Shown piece after piece: positions 28,939 to 42,099 of a stretch of DNA of 64,000 bases. This stretch comes from Papio anubis. Lineage: Eukaryota; Chordata; Mammalia; Primates; Cercopithecidae. Both the position numbers and the translations under genes were made by a program. How positions within the stretch are numbered: the stretch's first letter is position 1; the number at the start of each line of letters is the position of its first letter. The stretch covers positions 119,370,189-119,434,188 of the forward strand of contig NC_044996.1 in the NCBI RefSeq assembly GCF_008728515.1. Direction: 5' to 3'. Under the pieces are notes generated by a model. That model had not been told where the DNA came from, did no database searches, and was given only the letters and a program-made list of their open reading frames with translations.

Positions 28939-31900
28939 TCAACTTCCACTTATGAGTGAAAACATGTGGTGTTTAGTTTTCTGTTCTTGTGTGAGTTTGC
29001 TGAGGATGATGGCTTCTAGCTTCATCCATGTCCCTGCAAAGGACGTAATCTCATTCCTTTTTGTTGTTGCGTAGTATTCCATGGTGTATATGTACCACAT
29101 TTTCTTTATCGGGTCTATCATTGATGGCATTTCGGTTGGTTCCATGACTTTCCTATTGTAAATATTGCTGCAATAAACATACGTGTGCATGTGTCTTTAT
29201 AGTAGAATGATTTATATTCCTTTGGGTATAGATCCAGCAGTGGGATTGCTGGGTCAAATGGTATTTCTGGTTCTAGATCCTTGAGGAATTGCCATAATGT
29301 CTTCCACAATGGTTGAACTAATTTACATTCCCATCAACAGTGTAAAAGCGTTCCTATTTCTCCATAGCCACCAGCATCTATTGTTTCTTGACTTCTTAAT
29401 AATCACCATTCTGACTGGGATGAGATGGTATCTTGTTGTGGTTTTGATTTGCATTTCTCTAATGATCAGTGATGTTGAACTTTTTTTCATATGTTGGTTG
29501 GCCATGTAAATGTCTTCTTTTGAGAAGTGTCTGTTCATATCCTTTGCCCACTTTTTGATAGTTTTTTTTTTCTTGTAAATTTGTTTAAGTTCCTTGTAAA
29601 TTATGGATATTAGACCTTTGTCAGGTGGGTAGATTGCAAAAGTTTTCTCCCATTCTATAGGTTGCATGTTCACTCTGATGATAGTTTCTTTTGCTGTGCA
29701 GAAGCTCTTTAGTTTAATTGGATCCCATTTCTCAATTTTGGCTTTTGTTGCAATTGCTTTTGGCATTTTCATCATGAAGTCTTTGCCCATGCCTATATCC
29801 TGAATGGTATTGCCTAGGTTTTCTTCTAGAGTTTTTATGGTTTTGGGTTTTACATTTAAGTCTTTAATCCATCTTCAGATAATTTTTGTATAAGGTGTAA
29901 GGAAGGGGTCCAGTTTCAGTTTTCTGCATATGGCTAGCCAGTTTTCCCAGTACCATTTATTGAATAGCAGATCCTTTCCCCATTGCTTGTTTTTGTCAGA
30001 TTTGTCAAAGATCAGGTGGTTGTAGATGTGTGATGTTATTTCTGAAGTCTCTGTTCTGTTCCATTGGCCTATATGTCTGTTTGGGTACCAGTACCATGCT
30101 GTTTTTGTTACTGTAGCCTTGTAGTATAGTTTGAAGTCAGGTAGCATGATGCCTGCAGCTTTGTTCTTTTTGCTTAGGATTGTCTTGGCTATATGGGGTC
30201 ATCTTTGATTCCATATGAAATTTAAAGTAGTTTTTTCTAATTCTGTGAAGAATGTCAATGGTAGTTTAATGGGAATAACACTGATTTTATAAATTACTTT
30301 GAGCAGTATGGCCATTTTCACAATATTGATTCTTTCTATGAGGATGGGATGTTTTTCTCTTTGTTAGTGTCTTCTCTTATTTCTTTGAACAGTGGTTTTG
30401 GTTTGTAGTTCTCCTTGAAGAGGCCCTTCACATCCATTGTTAGCTGTATTCCTAAGTATTTTAATCTTTTTATAGCAATTGTGAATGGGAGTTCATTCAT
30501 GATTTGGCTCTTTGCTTGTCTATTGTTGGTGTAAAGGAATGCTTGTGATTTTTGCAAATTGATTTTGTATCCTGAGACTTTGCTGAAGTTGCTTATCAGT
30601 TTAAGGAGTTTTTGAGTTGAGACGATGGGGTTTTCTACATATAAAATCATGTCATCTGCCAACAGTGACAAGTTGACTTCCTCTCTTCCTATTTGAATAC
30701 ACTTTATTCCTTTCTCTTGCTTGATTGCACTGGCCAGAACTTCCAATACTATGTTGAATAGGAGTGGTGAGAGAGGGCATCCTTGTCTTGTACTGGTTTT
30801 CAAAGGGAATGCTTCCAGCTTTTGCCCATTCAGTAGATATTGGCTGTGGTTTTGTCATAAATAGGTCTTGTTATTTTGAGATATTTTCCTTCAATACCTA
30901 GTTTATTGAGAGTTTTTCACATGAAAGGATGTTGAATTTTATCAAAGGCCTTCTCTGCATCTATTGAGATAATCATGTGGTTTTTGTCTTTGGTTCTGTT
31001 TTACGTGATGGATTATGTACATTGATTTGCTTATGTTGAACCAGCCTTGCATCCCAGGGATGAAGCTGACTTGATTGTGGTAGAGAAGTGTTTTGATATG
31101 CTGCTGGTTTTGGTTTGCCAGTATTTTGTTGAGGATTCTTGCATCGATGTTCATCAGGGATATTGGCCTGAAGTTTTCTTTTTTTGTTGTGTCTCTTCCC
31201 AGTGTTTGTATCAGGATGATGCTGGCTTCATAAAATGAGTTAGGGAGGAGTCCCTCCTTTTCAATTGTTGGAATAGTTTCAAAAGGAACGGTAGCAGCTG
31301 CTCTTTGTACTCTGGTAGAATTTGGCTGTGAAATCATCTGGTCCTGAACTTTATTTGGTTGGTAGGCTATTAATTACTGGCTCAAATTTCAAAACTTGTT
31401 ACAGGTCTGTTCAGAGATTTGGCTTCTTCCTGGTTTAGTCTTGGGAGGGTGTATGTGTCCAGGAATTTATTCATTTCTTCTAGACTTTCTAGTTTATTTG
31501 CATAGAGGTGTTTATAGTATTCTCTGATAGTAGTTTGTATTTCTGTGGGGTCAGTGGTGATATACCCTTTATCATTTTTTATTGTGTCTACCTGATTCTT
31601 CTGTCTAGTCTAGCAGTCTATCTATTTTGTTAATTTAAAAAAAAAAAAAACAAAAAAAAACCCAGCTCCTGGATTCGTTGATTTTTTTGGAGGTCTTTTC
31701 GTGTCTCTGTCTCCTTCAATTCTTTTCTGATCTTAGTTTTTTCTTGTCTCCTGTAGCTTTTGGATTCGTTTGCTCTTGCCTTTCTAGCTCTTTTAATTGT
31801 GATGTTAGGGTGTCAATTTTCTATCTTTCTGGCTTTCTGATGTGGGCATTTAGTGCTATAAATTTTGCTCTTAACATTGCTTTAGTTCTGCCCCAGAGAT

Positions 31901-32727
31901 TCTGATACATTGTCTCTTTGTTCTCATTGGCTTCAAATAAATTCTTGATTTCTGTCTTAATTTCATTATTTTCCCAGGAGTCATTCAGGGGCAGCTTTCC
32001 ATGTAATTTCCATGTAATTGTGTAGTTTTGAGTGAGTTTCTTAATCCTGAGTTCTAATTTGATTGCACTGTGGTCTAAGATACTGTTTGTTATGATTTCA
32101 GTTCTTTTACATTTGGTGAAGAGCGTTTTACTTCTAATTATATGGTCAATTTTAGAATAAGTGCCATGTGGCACTGAGAAGAATGTATATTCTGTTGAAT
32201 AGGGATGGAGAGTTTTGTAGATGTCTATTAGGTCCACTTGATCCAGAGCTGAGTACAAGTTCTGAATATCCTCATTAATTTTCTGTCTCCTCGATCTGTC
32301 TAATATTGACAGTGGAGTGTTAAAGTCTCCCACTATTATTGTGTGGGAGTGTAAGTCTCTTTGTAGGTCTCTAATAACTTGTTTTATGAATCTGGGTGCT
32401 CCTGTATTGGGTGCATATATATTTAGAATAGTTAGCTCTTCTTGTTGAATTGTTCCCTTTACCATTATGTAATGCCCATCTTTGTCTTTTGTGATTTTTG
32501 TTGGTTTAAAGTCTGTTTTGTCAGAGACTAGGATTGCAACCCCTGCTTTTTTTTTTTTTTTCTTTCCATTTGCTTGGGAAATTTTCTTCCATCCCTTTGT
32601 TTTGTGTGTCTTTGCACATAAGATGGGTCTCCTGAATACAACAAACCAGTATATGTCTTTTAATTGGGGCATTTAACCCATTTACATTTAAGTTTAGTAT
32701 TGTTATGTGTGAATTTAATCCTGTCTT
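28939..32727 (-). pseudogene. L1 ORF2 pseudogene (endonuclease + reverse transcriptase)
   Basis: The span of about 1263 codons is close to the usual 1275. The expected start codon is AAG instead of ATG (32725-32727), directly before [20 protein letters not shown]. The longest surviving frame (31821-32672, 283 codons) carries the apurinic-type endonuclease domain with [11 protein letters not shown] and YSKIDHII, but the usual SDHS is LDHS. Frame changes occur near a 15-nt T-run at 32548. The RT core is readable as [10 protein letters not shown] near 30650 (FADD to LADD), followed by the open block 30336-30803. The C-terminal cysteine-rich part is in the broken frames at 29118-29790. Confidence 0.85.
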
Positions 32728-32999
32728 CGTAATCTTATCTGGTTATTTTGCACACTAGTTGATGCAGTTTGATCTTTATAATTGGTGTGGTTTTGCAGTG
32801 GCTGGTACCCATTTTTTCCTTTCCGTATTTACTGCTTCTTTCAGGAGCTCTTGCAGGGCAGGCCTGGTGGTAACAAAACCCCTTAGCATTTGCTTGTCTG
32901 GAAAGGATTTTATTTATCTTTTGCTTATGAAGCTTAGTTTGACTGGATATGAAATTCTAGGATGAAAATTCTTTTCTTGTTGAATATTGGCCCGCAATC

Positions 33000-34050
33000 T
33001 CTTCTGGCTTGTAGAGTTTCTGCTGAGAGGTCCACTGTTAGTCTGATAGGCTTCCCTTTTTAGGTGACCTGGCCTTTCTCTCTGGCTGCCCTTAACATTT
33101 TCCCCTTCATTTCGATCTTAGAGAATCTAATAATTATGTTTCTTGGGGTTGATCTTCTCATGGAGTATCTTAGTGGTGGTCTCTGTATTTCCTGAATTTG
33201 CATGTTGGTCTGTCTTGCTAGGTTGGGGAAGTTCTCCTGGATAATATCCTGAAGTATGTTTTCCAGCTTGTTTCCATTCTACCTGTCTCCTTCAGGTATT
33301 CCGATCAATCATAGTTTCGGTCTTTTAACGAAGTCCCATATTTCTTGGAGACTTTGTTCATTCCTTTTCATTCTTTTTTCTCTAGTCTTTTCTGCATGCC
33401 TTATTTCAGCAAGTTGGTCTTCAAACTATGATATCTTCTTCCACTTGGTTGATTTAGCTATTGATGCTTGTGTATGCTTCACAAAGTTCTTTTGGTGTGT
33501 TTTTCAGCTCCATCAGGTCATTTATGTTCCTCTCTAAACTGATTATTCTAGTTAGCAGCTCTTCTAACCTTTTATCAGGGTTCTTAGCTTCTTTGCATTA
33601 GGTTAGAATATGTTTCTTTAGCTCACTGTAGTTTTTTATTACCCATCTTCTGAAGCCTACTTCTGTCAATTCGTCCATCTCATCCTCTGTCCAGTTCTGC
33701 ACCCTTGCTGGAGAGATGTTGCAATCACTTGGAGGAGAAGAGGCACTCTGGCCTTTTGGGTTTTCAGTGTTTTTTCATTGATTCTTTCTCATCTTCGTGA
33801 GTTTGTCTAGTTTCGATCTTTGAGGCTGCCGACCCTTGGATAAGGTTTTGTGGGGACCTTTTTGTTGTTGCTGATTCTGTTGTTGCTTTCTGTTTGTTTT
33901 TCTTTCAATGGTCAGGTCCCTCTTCTGTAGGGCTGCTGTCATTTTTCTGGGGGTTCACTTCAAGCCCAATTCATCTGGTTCGCTCCCATGCCTGGAGATG
34001 TCACTCGAGGCTGGAGAACAGCAAAGATGGGTGCCTGCTCCTTCTTCTGG
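33000..34050 (-). pseudogene. L1 ORF1 pseudogene region
   Basis: Antisense signs of the ORF1 RNA-binding protein: a C-terminal block around 33000-33060 (tctgctgagaggtccactgt, which encodes the VDLSAETLQARR-type end), then RNA-recognition-domain sequence around 33100-33200 and coiled-coil coding sequence toward 33700. No long frame survives. Limits are approximate. Confidence 0.6.
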
Positions 34051-35141
34051 GACCTCTGACCTCAAGGGGCACCAACCTGATGCTAGTGGGATTGCTCCTG
34101 TATAGGGTGTCTGACAACCCCTGTTGGAGGGTCTCACCCAGTTGGGTGGCATGGGAACAGGACCCGTTTAACAAAGCGCTTTTACTGTCCCTTGGTGGAG
34201 GGGGTGTGCTTTGCTGGGGGAAAACCCATTTGTCTGGGCTGCCTGGATTTCTCAGAACTATCAGGAGGAAAGACTAAGTCTGCTGGTCCACAGAGACTGT
34301 GGCCACCCCTCCCCCTAGGGTCTAAAGCCCAGGGAGATCTAGGTTCTGTCCCTGAGCCTCTGGCTGAAGTTATTGGAGTTCCTGCAGGGAATTCCCACCC
34401 AGTGAGGAAGGATGGGTCAGGGTCAGGCCTGAAGAAGCACTCTGGCTGCAGTCTGCCACAGCGGGTGTGTTGGGCTGTGGGGGGCACGTCTTGGGACAAA
34501 GCCGTCCAGCCTCCCTGGCTCCAGCAGGGGAAAAGTGCGGCCAGGAGCTATAGAGATGAGTGCCACCCTTCCCTCGCCCAGGAAGCTTAGCTTGTTAGGC
34601 AATTATCAGTCCCAGTGCTGGCTGCTGCTCCTCCCCTAAGGAGCTCAAAAGGCTTAGACAGCAGACAGCCTCAGCTGTGGTGCTGGTCACCCCTCCCCCC
34701 ACAGGAGCTCCCCGCCCCACCCCCGCAGGAGGTCAATAGGCTTAAGCAGATTCCAGCTGAGGCTGTTGAGAATCTGTGTGGCTCCCGGGTGGGTTGGGAC
34801 GCTAGGCCCCAGTGGTATGGGTTTCCAAGTGGGATCTTCCAATCCCTGGGTTGCACAGTTCCGGGAAAAAGCACGGTTTCCCTGGTGGGGTAGCACACTC
34901 ACTCACTGATCCCCTTCGCTGGGGGGTAGGGGCTCCCCTGCCCCGTGTGGCTCTCAGGTGGGCCACTGCACCAAACTGCTCTTCCTGCCTCTCCGTGGAT
35001 CACGCCAGCCTCCTAGTCAGTTCCCATGAGAGAACCGCCACAGCTTGGTTGCTGGTAAGGATTCACACGCTTATTATGGTTTTTTCCAATGGGAGCCTCG
35101 GATCGCCGCTGTTTCTAGTCAGCTATCTTGGCCCTACCCCC
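34050..35141 (-). promoter_or_regulatory. L1 5'UTR (ancestral internal promoter region), GC-rich
   Basis: This is the GC-rich block upstream of ORF1 in the full-length element. L1 5'UTRs contain an internal sense promoter and often an antisense promoter. I see the position and composition, not activity. Several open frames of 65-148 codons here are by-products of high GC. Confidence 0.6.
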
Positions 35142-35199
35142 TGGGAAGATATTTATTATCCTGTGTTAGAATCTGAGAATCTATGGTTTAAAGTAATGA

Positions 35200-35538
<339 letters not shown>

Positions 35539-35539
35539 A

Positions 35540-36100
35540 GAATTTGTTTGTTAATATTCTTTATTATCTATTTTCATCTGAATAATTATACACTAAGTAT
35601 ATATAAATCTTTAAGTCACTTGAAGATGAAAATCTTATGGAGATGAGATTAAGCCAACTTGTTTGCAGTTGAGATTTAATTTCGGAGCTTAATGAGACTT
35701 TTTGTCCACTGGATCTACAATGGTTTCTTTTGAGTAGATAGGAAATTAAATATCTCACAACAGTCAACATTGAAGGAGTATCGTACTTTTACAATGATAA
35801 AGGAAAGCTTTTACTAAATGAATAGTCCAAAAGTATTGGCAAATAGTCAATTTAAATTTCTCAAATTAACAGGAAATACTTGATTACTTTGTATAAAATC
35901 CAAACAGGATATGTGGAATGATAGAATATGTGTTTGATTCCTTTTAAGTTTCGTATACGAAATTAATATCACTGTTGGTCATAAAGTTAAAAGAAGGTGA
36001 CTTGCATCATTTTTGTATTGAAGAGTTGTCCAAATTGTTTTCATTATTTTTGGGGAAAGAATTTCAGGGCTTCCAAGTTTTTAAGTTACATATTTAAAAA
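35540..36100. other. AT-rich sequence with no recognised feature
   Basis: No family could be assigned and no exon is supported. Confidence 0.5.
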
Positions 36101-36432
36101 TAAACTTTTTTTTAAAATTTTAGATTAAAAGTGTATATGTTAAGGCTTGTTACATTCGTATATTGTGTGATGCTGAAGTTTGAGCTTATAATGATCCCGT
36201 CACCAAAGTAGCAACAAAGTGCTCAGTAGAGTTTTTCAATACTTGCCCGACTCCCTCGCTTTTTTTTGGCGTCCTCAGTGTCTATTGTTCCCATCTTTGT
36301 GTCCGACTGTACCCAATGTTTAGCTCCTACTTATAAGTGAGAATATACAGTATTTGATTTTCTGTTTCTGTATAAATTCACTGAAGATAATGTCCTCTAA
36401 CTGGATCCATGTTGCTGCAAAGAACAAGATTT

Positions 36433-37119
36433 TGTTAGGAGCAGCAGATTTGATGAGTCTGCAGCAAATTCGATCCTTGCCTCCTCAGAGGAAAGAATAT
36501 TCAGCTGAGGGACAGAAATAGGTTTAAGTCAGAGGGAGAGACTGAGGCAAGTTTTAGAGCAGGAGTGAAAGAAAGTAAAGTACACTTGGAAGAGGGCCAA
36601 GCAGGTGACTTGAGAGATCTAAGTGCCCCATTTGGCCATTGCCTTGAGGTTTTATACATTGGCATGGTTCCAGGATTTGTGTTTCTTCTCCCTTCGTTCT
36701 TCCCTTGGAGCAGGCTGTCCGCATGTATGGTGGCCTGTCAGCACTTGGGAGGCGCCGCATGTGCAGTGCGTTTATTGAAGTTGTGTGCATGATCACTTGA
36801 AGCAATTTTCCCTTTTCAGTCTAGTGTTCTTAGAGGGAGGTCATATATTGTTTATACTCCACTATCTTGCCTCTTAGTGTGCATGCTTGAGCCTCTTCAC
36901 CCATCTCCTGAGATCTTATTGGGAAGCTGCTAATCACCAGCTTCAGGTGTTTTCTATCTATTAGGAGACATCTTTCCCTGGTGCTAGCTGTGACCAATCA
37001 TTGTTTTAGTGAGATTGTTTAACAACAGCCTGACCATCACCTGATGGTCGCCTGACATTCCTGAGTGGTAGGGGAGCTCTCCTGCCCTGCACATACCTGC
37101 CTAACTACCTACTCTAACA
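36433..37119 (-). mobile_element. Solo LTR (ERV1-like) inside the L1
   Basis: 687 bp with perfectly paired ends TGTTAG...CTAACA and an exact 4-bp duplication ATTT (36429-36432 and 37120-37123). The L1 phrase agattt/cactctttct is restored when it is removed. On the minus strand a TATAAAA lies at 36650-36656, within ATGTATAAAACCTC. No internal retroviral genes remain. The family is not identified from memory. Confidence 0.85.
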
Positions 37120-37155
37120 ATTTCACTCTTTCTTATGACTACATAGTATTCTGTA

Positions 37156-37156
<1 letters not shown>

Positions 37157-37233
<77 letters not shown>
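37157..37233. repeat. Compound (GT)n(TA)n microsatellite grown from L1 sequence
   Basis: About 15 GT units run directly into about 23 TA units, at the L1 position that normally reads gtgtatatatgtacc. The simple repeat therefore grew from a short seed in the L1 itself. Confidence 0.95.
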
Positions 37234-37236
<3 letters not shown>

Positions 37237-37509
37237 CAATCTGTCATTGATGGGGAAGCAGGTAGATTCCGTATCTTTGCTATTGTGAATAGTGCTGCGA
37301 TAGACATACAAATGCATGTGTCTTTTTGGTAAAATAATTTATTTTCCTCTGGGTATATACTCAGTAATGAGAGTGTAGCATTGAATGGCAATTTTGGTTT
37401 TAGTTCTTTGATAAATCTCCAAACTGCTTTCCACAGTGGCTGAACTAATTTACATGCCTACCATCATTGTATGAATGTTCCCTTTTCTCCACAGCCTCAC
37501 CAGCATCTG

Positions 37510-37513
<4 letters not shown>

Positions 37514-37540
<27 letters not shown>
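37514..37540. repeat. 27-nt T homopolymer inside L1 ORF2
   Basis: It sits between atctgttac and aatcatagtgattctgactg, where related L1 copies have only a few T residues. No transposon body is attached. Confidence 0.95.
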
Positions 37541-38103
37541 AATCATAGTGATTCTGACTGATGTGAGATGGTATCTCAGTGCGGTTTTCATTTGCATCTC
37601 TCTGATGCTTACCGATTTTTTTTTATGTCTGTTGGTCACTTGAATGTCTTTTGCGAAGTGTCTGTTTATGTCCTTTGCCCACTTTTTAATGGGGTTGTTT
37701 TTTTCTCATTGATTTTTTTAAGTTCCTTAAAGGTTGTGGATATTAGTCATTTGCTGGAATCATAGTTTGCAAATATTTTCTCCCATTCTGTGGGTTGTCT
37801 ATATACTCTCTTGATAGTTTCTTTTGCTGTGCAGAAGCTCTTTAATTAAGTCCCATTTGTCTGTTTTTGATTTTGTCACCTTTGCTTTCAGGGTCTTCAT
37901 CATACTTTGCAGAAGCCAACGTCTACAAGAGTATTTCCAAGGTTTTCTTCTAGGATTTTTATAGTTTGAGATCTTACATTTAAGGATTTAATGCATCTTG
38001 AGTTAATTTTTGTATATGGTGAAAGGTAGCGGTACAGTTCCATTCTTCTGCATTTGGTTAGCCAGTTATCCCAGCACCATTTATTGACTAGTGAGTCCTT
38101 TCC

Positions 38104-38106
<3 letters not shown>

Positions 38107-38134
<28 letters not shown>
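38107..38134. repeat. 28-nt T homopolymer inside L1 ORF2
   Basis: It sits between ccttt-cccca and ggtcaactttgttgaagatc, where other L1 copies read ccccattgcttgtttttctc. No transposon body is attached. Confidence 0.95.
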
Positions 38135-38570
38135 GGTCAACTTTGTTGAAGATCAGTATGCAGCTTTATTGCAGGAGGCTCTATTCTGTTCCACTGGTCT
38201 ATGCCTATATTTTTGCACCAGTACCATGCTATTTTGGTTACTGTAGCCTTATAGTATAGTTTTAAGTCAGGTAATGTGATACTCCCAGTTTCATTCTTTT
38301 TGCTTAGGATTTCCTTTGCTATTCAGGCTCTTTTTGGGTTCCATGTGAATTTTAGAATAGTTTTTTCTAATTGTGTGAAAAATGATATCAGTAATTTGAT
38401 AGAAATACCATTTAATCTGTAGATCACTTTGGGCAGTATGGAGACTTTAACAATATTCATTCTTTGAATCCATGATCCATGGAATGTTTTTCCATAATTT
38501 TGTTTAGAAGTGTTTTGTAGTTGTCCTCATAGAGATGTTTCACCTCCTTGGTTAGATGTATATTTGGGTA

Positions 38571-38630
38571 GTTGTGTGTGTGTGTGTGTGTGTCTGTGTG
38601 TGTGTGTCTGTGTGTGTTTGTCTGTGTGTA
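38571..38630. repeat. Interrupted (GT)n microsatellite
   Basis: GT units with recurrent TC and TT interruptions, inside the same L1. Confidence 0.95.
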
Positions 38631-41152
38631 TGACTATTGGCAATGGGATTGCATTATTGATTTGGTTCTCAGCTTCAACATTGGTGAATAGAAATGCTAC
38701 TGATTTGTGTATGTTAGTTTTGTATCCTGAGAGTGCTGAGTCATCAGTTCTAGGAGTTTTTTCATAGAATCTTTAGTGTTTTCTAGGTATAGAATCATAT
38801 AATCAGTGAAGAGAGATAATTTGACTTCCTCTTTTCCCATTTAGATGTCTTTTATTTATTTATCTTGCCTGATTGCTCAGGCTAGGACTTCCAGTACTAT
38901 GTTGAATAGGAGTGGTGACAGTGGGCATCTTTATCTGTTCCAGTTCTTAAGGGGAATGCTTCCAGTTTTTGCTCATTCAGTCTGATGTTGGCTGTGGGTT
39001 TGTCCTAGATGGCTCTTATTTTGAGATATATTATTTTGATGCCTTGTCTCTTGAGGGTGTTTATCATGAAGGTACGTTGGATTTTTTCAAAGGCCTCTTC
39101 TGTGTCTACTGAGATGATCAGATGTTTTTTTGTTTTCAATTCTGTTTATGTGGTAAAGCACATTTATTGATTTGCGTATGTTGAACCACCCTTGCTTCCC
39201 AGGGATTAAGCGCACTTGGTCATGGTGAATTAAGTTTTTGATGTTTTGCTGGATTTGGTTTGCTAGAATTTTGTTCAGGATTTTTACATCTACGTTCATC
39301 AGGGATAGTGACCTGCAGTTTTCTTCTTTTGTTGTGTTTTTACCAGATTTGGGTGTAGGTGTTGTGTTTTTGCCAGATTTTGGTTAGAGAGGAGTCCCTT
39401 CTGCTCAATTTTTGGAATAGTTTCAGTAGGATTTGTACCAGCTCTTCATTGTATGTCTGGTAGAATTTGGCTGTGAATCTACCTGGTCCACAGCATTTTT
39501 TGGTTGGTGTATTTTTTAAAATTACTGATTCAATTTCATTACCATTATTAGTTGGTTCTGGATTTCTGTGTCTTCCTGGATCAATCTTGGGAGGTTGTGT
39601 GTTTCCAGGAATTTATCCATTTCTTCTTGATTTTCTAGTTTGTATGTATAGAGGTGTCCATAATGCACTCTGCTGATCTTTTGTATTTCTGTGATAACCG
39701 TTGTGTTGTGATGTCACCTTTAACATTTCTGATTGTGCTTACTTAGATCTTCTCTTTTTCTTTATTGATCTATCTAATTATCTGTCGATCTTGCTTATCC
39801 TTTCAACAGACCAACTTTTTGTCACAATCCTTTGTATGGATTTTTTGGGTCACAATTTCATTTAGATCTGCTTTGATTTTAGTTATTTCTTTTCTTCTGC
39901 TAGCTTTAGGTTGAGTTCTTGTTTTTCTCCTTCCTCTAGACGTGATGTTAGATCATTAATTTGAGATGTTTCTATCTTCTTCATGTGGATGTATAACAAT
40001 ACAAACTTTTGTCTTAGCACAGCTTTTGCCATATCCCACAGGTTTTGGTATGTTGTGTGTCTATTTTCATTTTTTTTCAGTGAACTTATTTCTCCCTTAA
40101 TTTTGTTGCTTACTCAGAAGTCATTTACGACCAAGTTGTTTAGTTTCCATGTATTTGTGTGTGTTTTTTAGAATTCCTCTTGGTATTGATTTCCATTTTT
40201 GTTCACTGTGATCACAGATGATGCTTGGCATGATTTCAGATTTTTTGAATTTATTAAGACTCACTTTATGATTGAGCATGTGGTCAATCCTAGAATATGT
40301 TCCATGTGTAGAAGAGAAGAATGTACATTCTGTGGTTATTGGGTGGAGTATTCTGTAGACGTCTATCAGGTCTAATAGGTCAAGTATTGAATTTAAGACC
40401 AGAATTTCTTTGTTGGTTTCCTGCTGCAATCATCTGTCTAATGCTATCAGTAGGATTTTGAAGTCCCCCCATTACCATCTGTTAAAGTCTTTCGTTAGGT
40501 CTAGAAGTAATTGTTTTATAAATATCGGTGCTCCAACGTTGGTTGAATATTTATTTAGGTAGTTAAGTCTTGTTGTTGAGTTGAACCCTTGATTATTACA
40601 TAATGCCCCCTTTGTCCTTTTTTCTCTGTTGTTGGTTTAAAGTCTATTTTATCTGCTACAAGATTAGTGGCCCCTCCTCTTTATTGTTTTGAATGTGATA
40701 AATCTGTTGCCATCACTTTACTTTGAGCCTGTGGGTTCCACTACATGTGACATGGGTCTCTTGAAGATAGCAGAAGAATGAGTCTTGCTTTTTAAAATCC
40801 AGTTTGCCATTCTGTGTCTTTTAAGTGGAGCATTTAGGTCATTTATTTTTTAGGTTAATATTGACGTGTAGTTTTGTAACAACTTGTTAGCTAGTTGTTT
40901 TGTAGTTTCAACTATAGAGTTGCTTTTGGGCTTCGTGGGCTCTGTGCTTGCATGTGCTTTTATGATAGCAAGTACCATTATTTTGTTTCCGTGTTTAGAA
41001 CTCCCTTAAGCATCACTTGTAAGGCTGGTCTGGTGGTGATGAATTCCCTTAGTAATTGCTTGTTTTGGAAAGACTTTATTTTCCCTTCGGTTATGAAACA
41101 TAGTTTGTTAGGATATGAAATTCTTGGCTAGCATTTCTTTTCTTTAAGAATG

Positions 41153-41511
<359 letters not shown>

Positions 41512-42099
41512 CTACTGTTAGTATGATGGATTTTCCTTTATAGCTGATATGACCCTTTTCTCTTGCTTCATTTATAGTTTTTTCTTTCACATTGACCTTG
41601 GATAGTCTGATCACTAAGTGCTTTGAGGATCATTGTCTTGTATAGTATCTCATAGGAGTTCCTCAGATTTCTTCTAGCTATATGTCAACCCCTCTAGCAA
41701 CTTTGGGGAAATTTTCCTGAATTGTATCTTCAGATATGTTTTCAAAGTTTCTTATCTTCTTTTCTTCTGTCTCAGTAATGCCAGTAAGTCATAGATTTGG
41801 TCACTTAACATAATTCTGTATTTCTCAAAGGCTTTGTTCATTTTATTTATTCTTTTGTCTTTAGGTTTTCTTTTTTCCACTGAGTCATTTAATAGGACCA
41901 ATCCTTGGCTCTGAATTTTTTTCTTCTGCTTGGTCTAATCATTTGTTAAGGTTTATGATCATATTTTGAAATTCTTAAAGTAAATTTTTAAATTCCAGAC
42001 ATTCCATGTGGTTCTTTCCTAATGTAACTATGTTGTACTTTCAAATCTTGGATCATTTTTCTAGCTTCTTTGTGTTGGATTTCTCTTGGATCTTGTTGA

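Larger units (their letters stand above)
28744..35141 (-). mobile_element. Essentially full-length primate L1 (L1PA/L1PB-like)
   Basis: The 6.4-kb element is flanked by identical 9-bp repeats TGGGAAGAT (28735-28743 and 35142-35150). It ends in a T-run at 28744 (reverse of the A tail). On the minus strand the 5' end starts gggggtagggccaagatagc, followed by a GC-rich 5'UTR of about 1 kb, ORF1 (roughly 33000-34050), ORF2 (about 28939-32727) and a 3'UTR. The 5'UTR start differs from the youngest human L1 (gccaagatggccgaatag), so this is an older lineage. Many frameshifts and stops make it inactive. Confidence 0.92.

Noticed and set aside
31821..32672. 283-codon endonuclease-like frame as a host gene
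   Set aside because: Sequence order and flanks are those of L1 ORF2 inside a full-length L1 with target-site duplications. It is a transposon remnant, not a cellular nuclease gene.
37101..37391. Protein with long TH and IY repeats
   Set aside because: It is the conceptual translation of the GT/TA microsatellite within L1 ORF2 and has no biological support.
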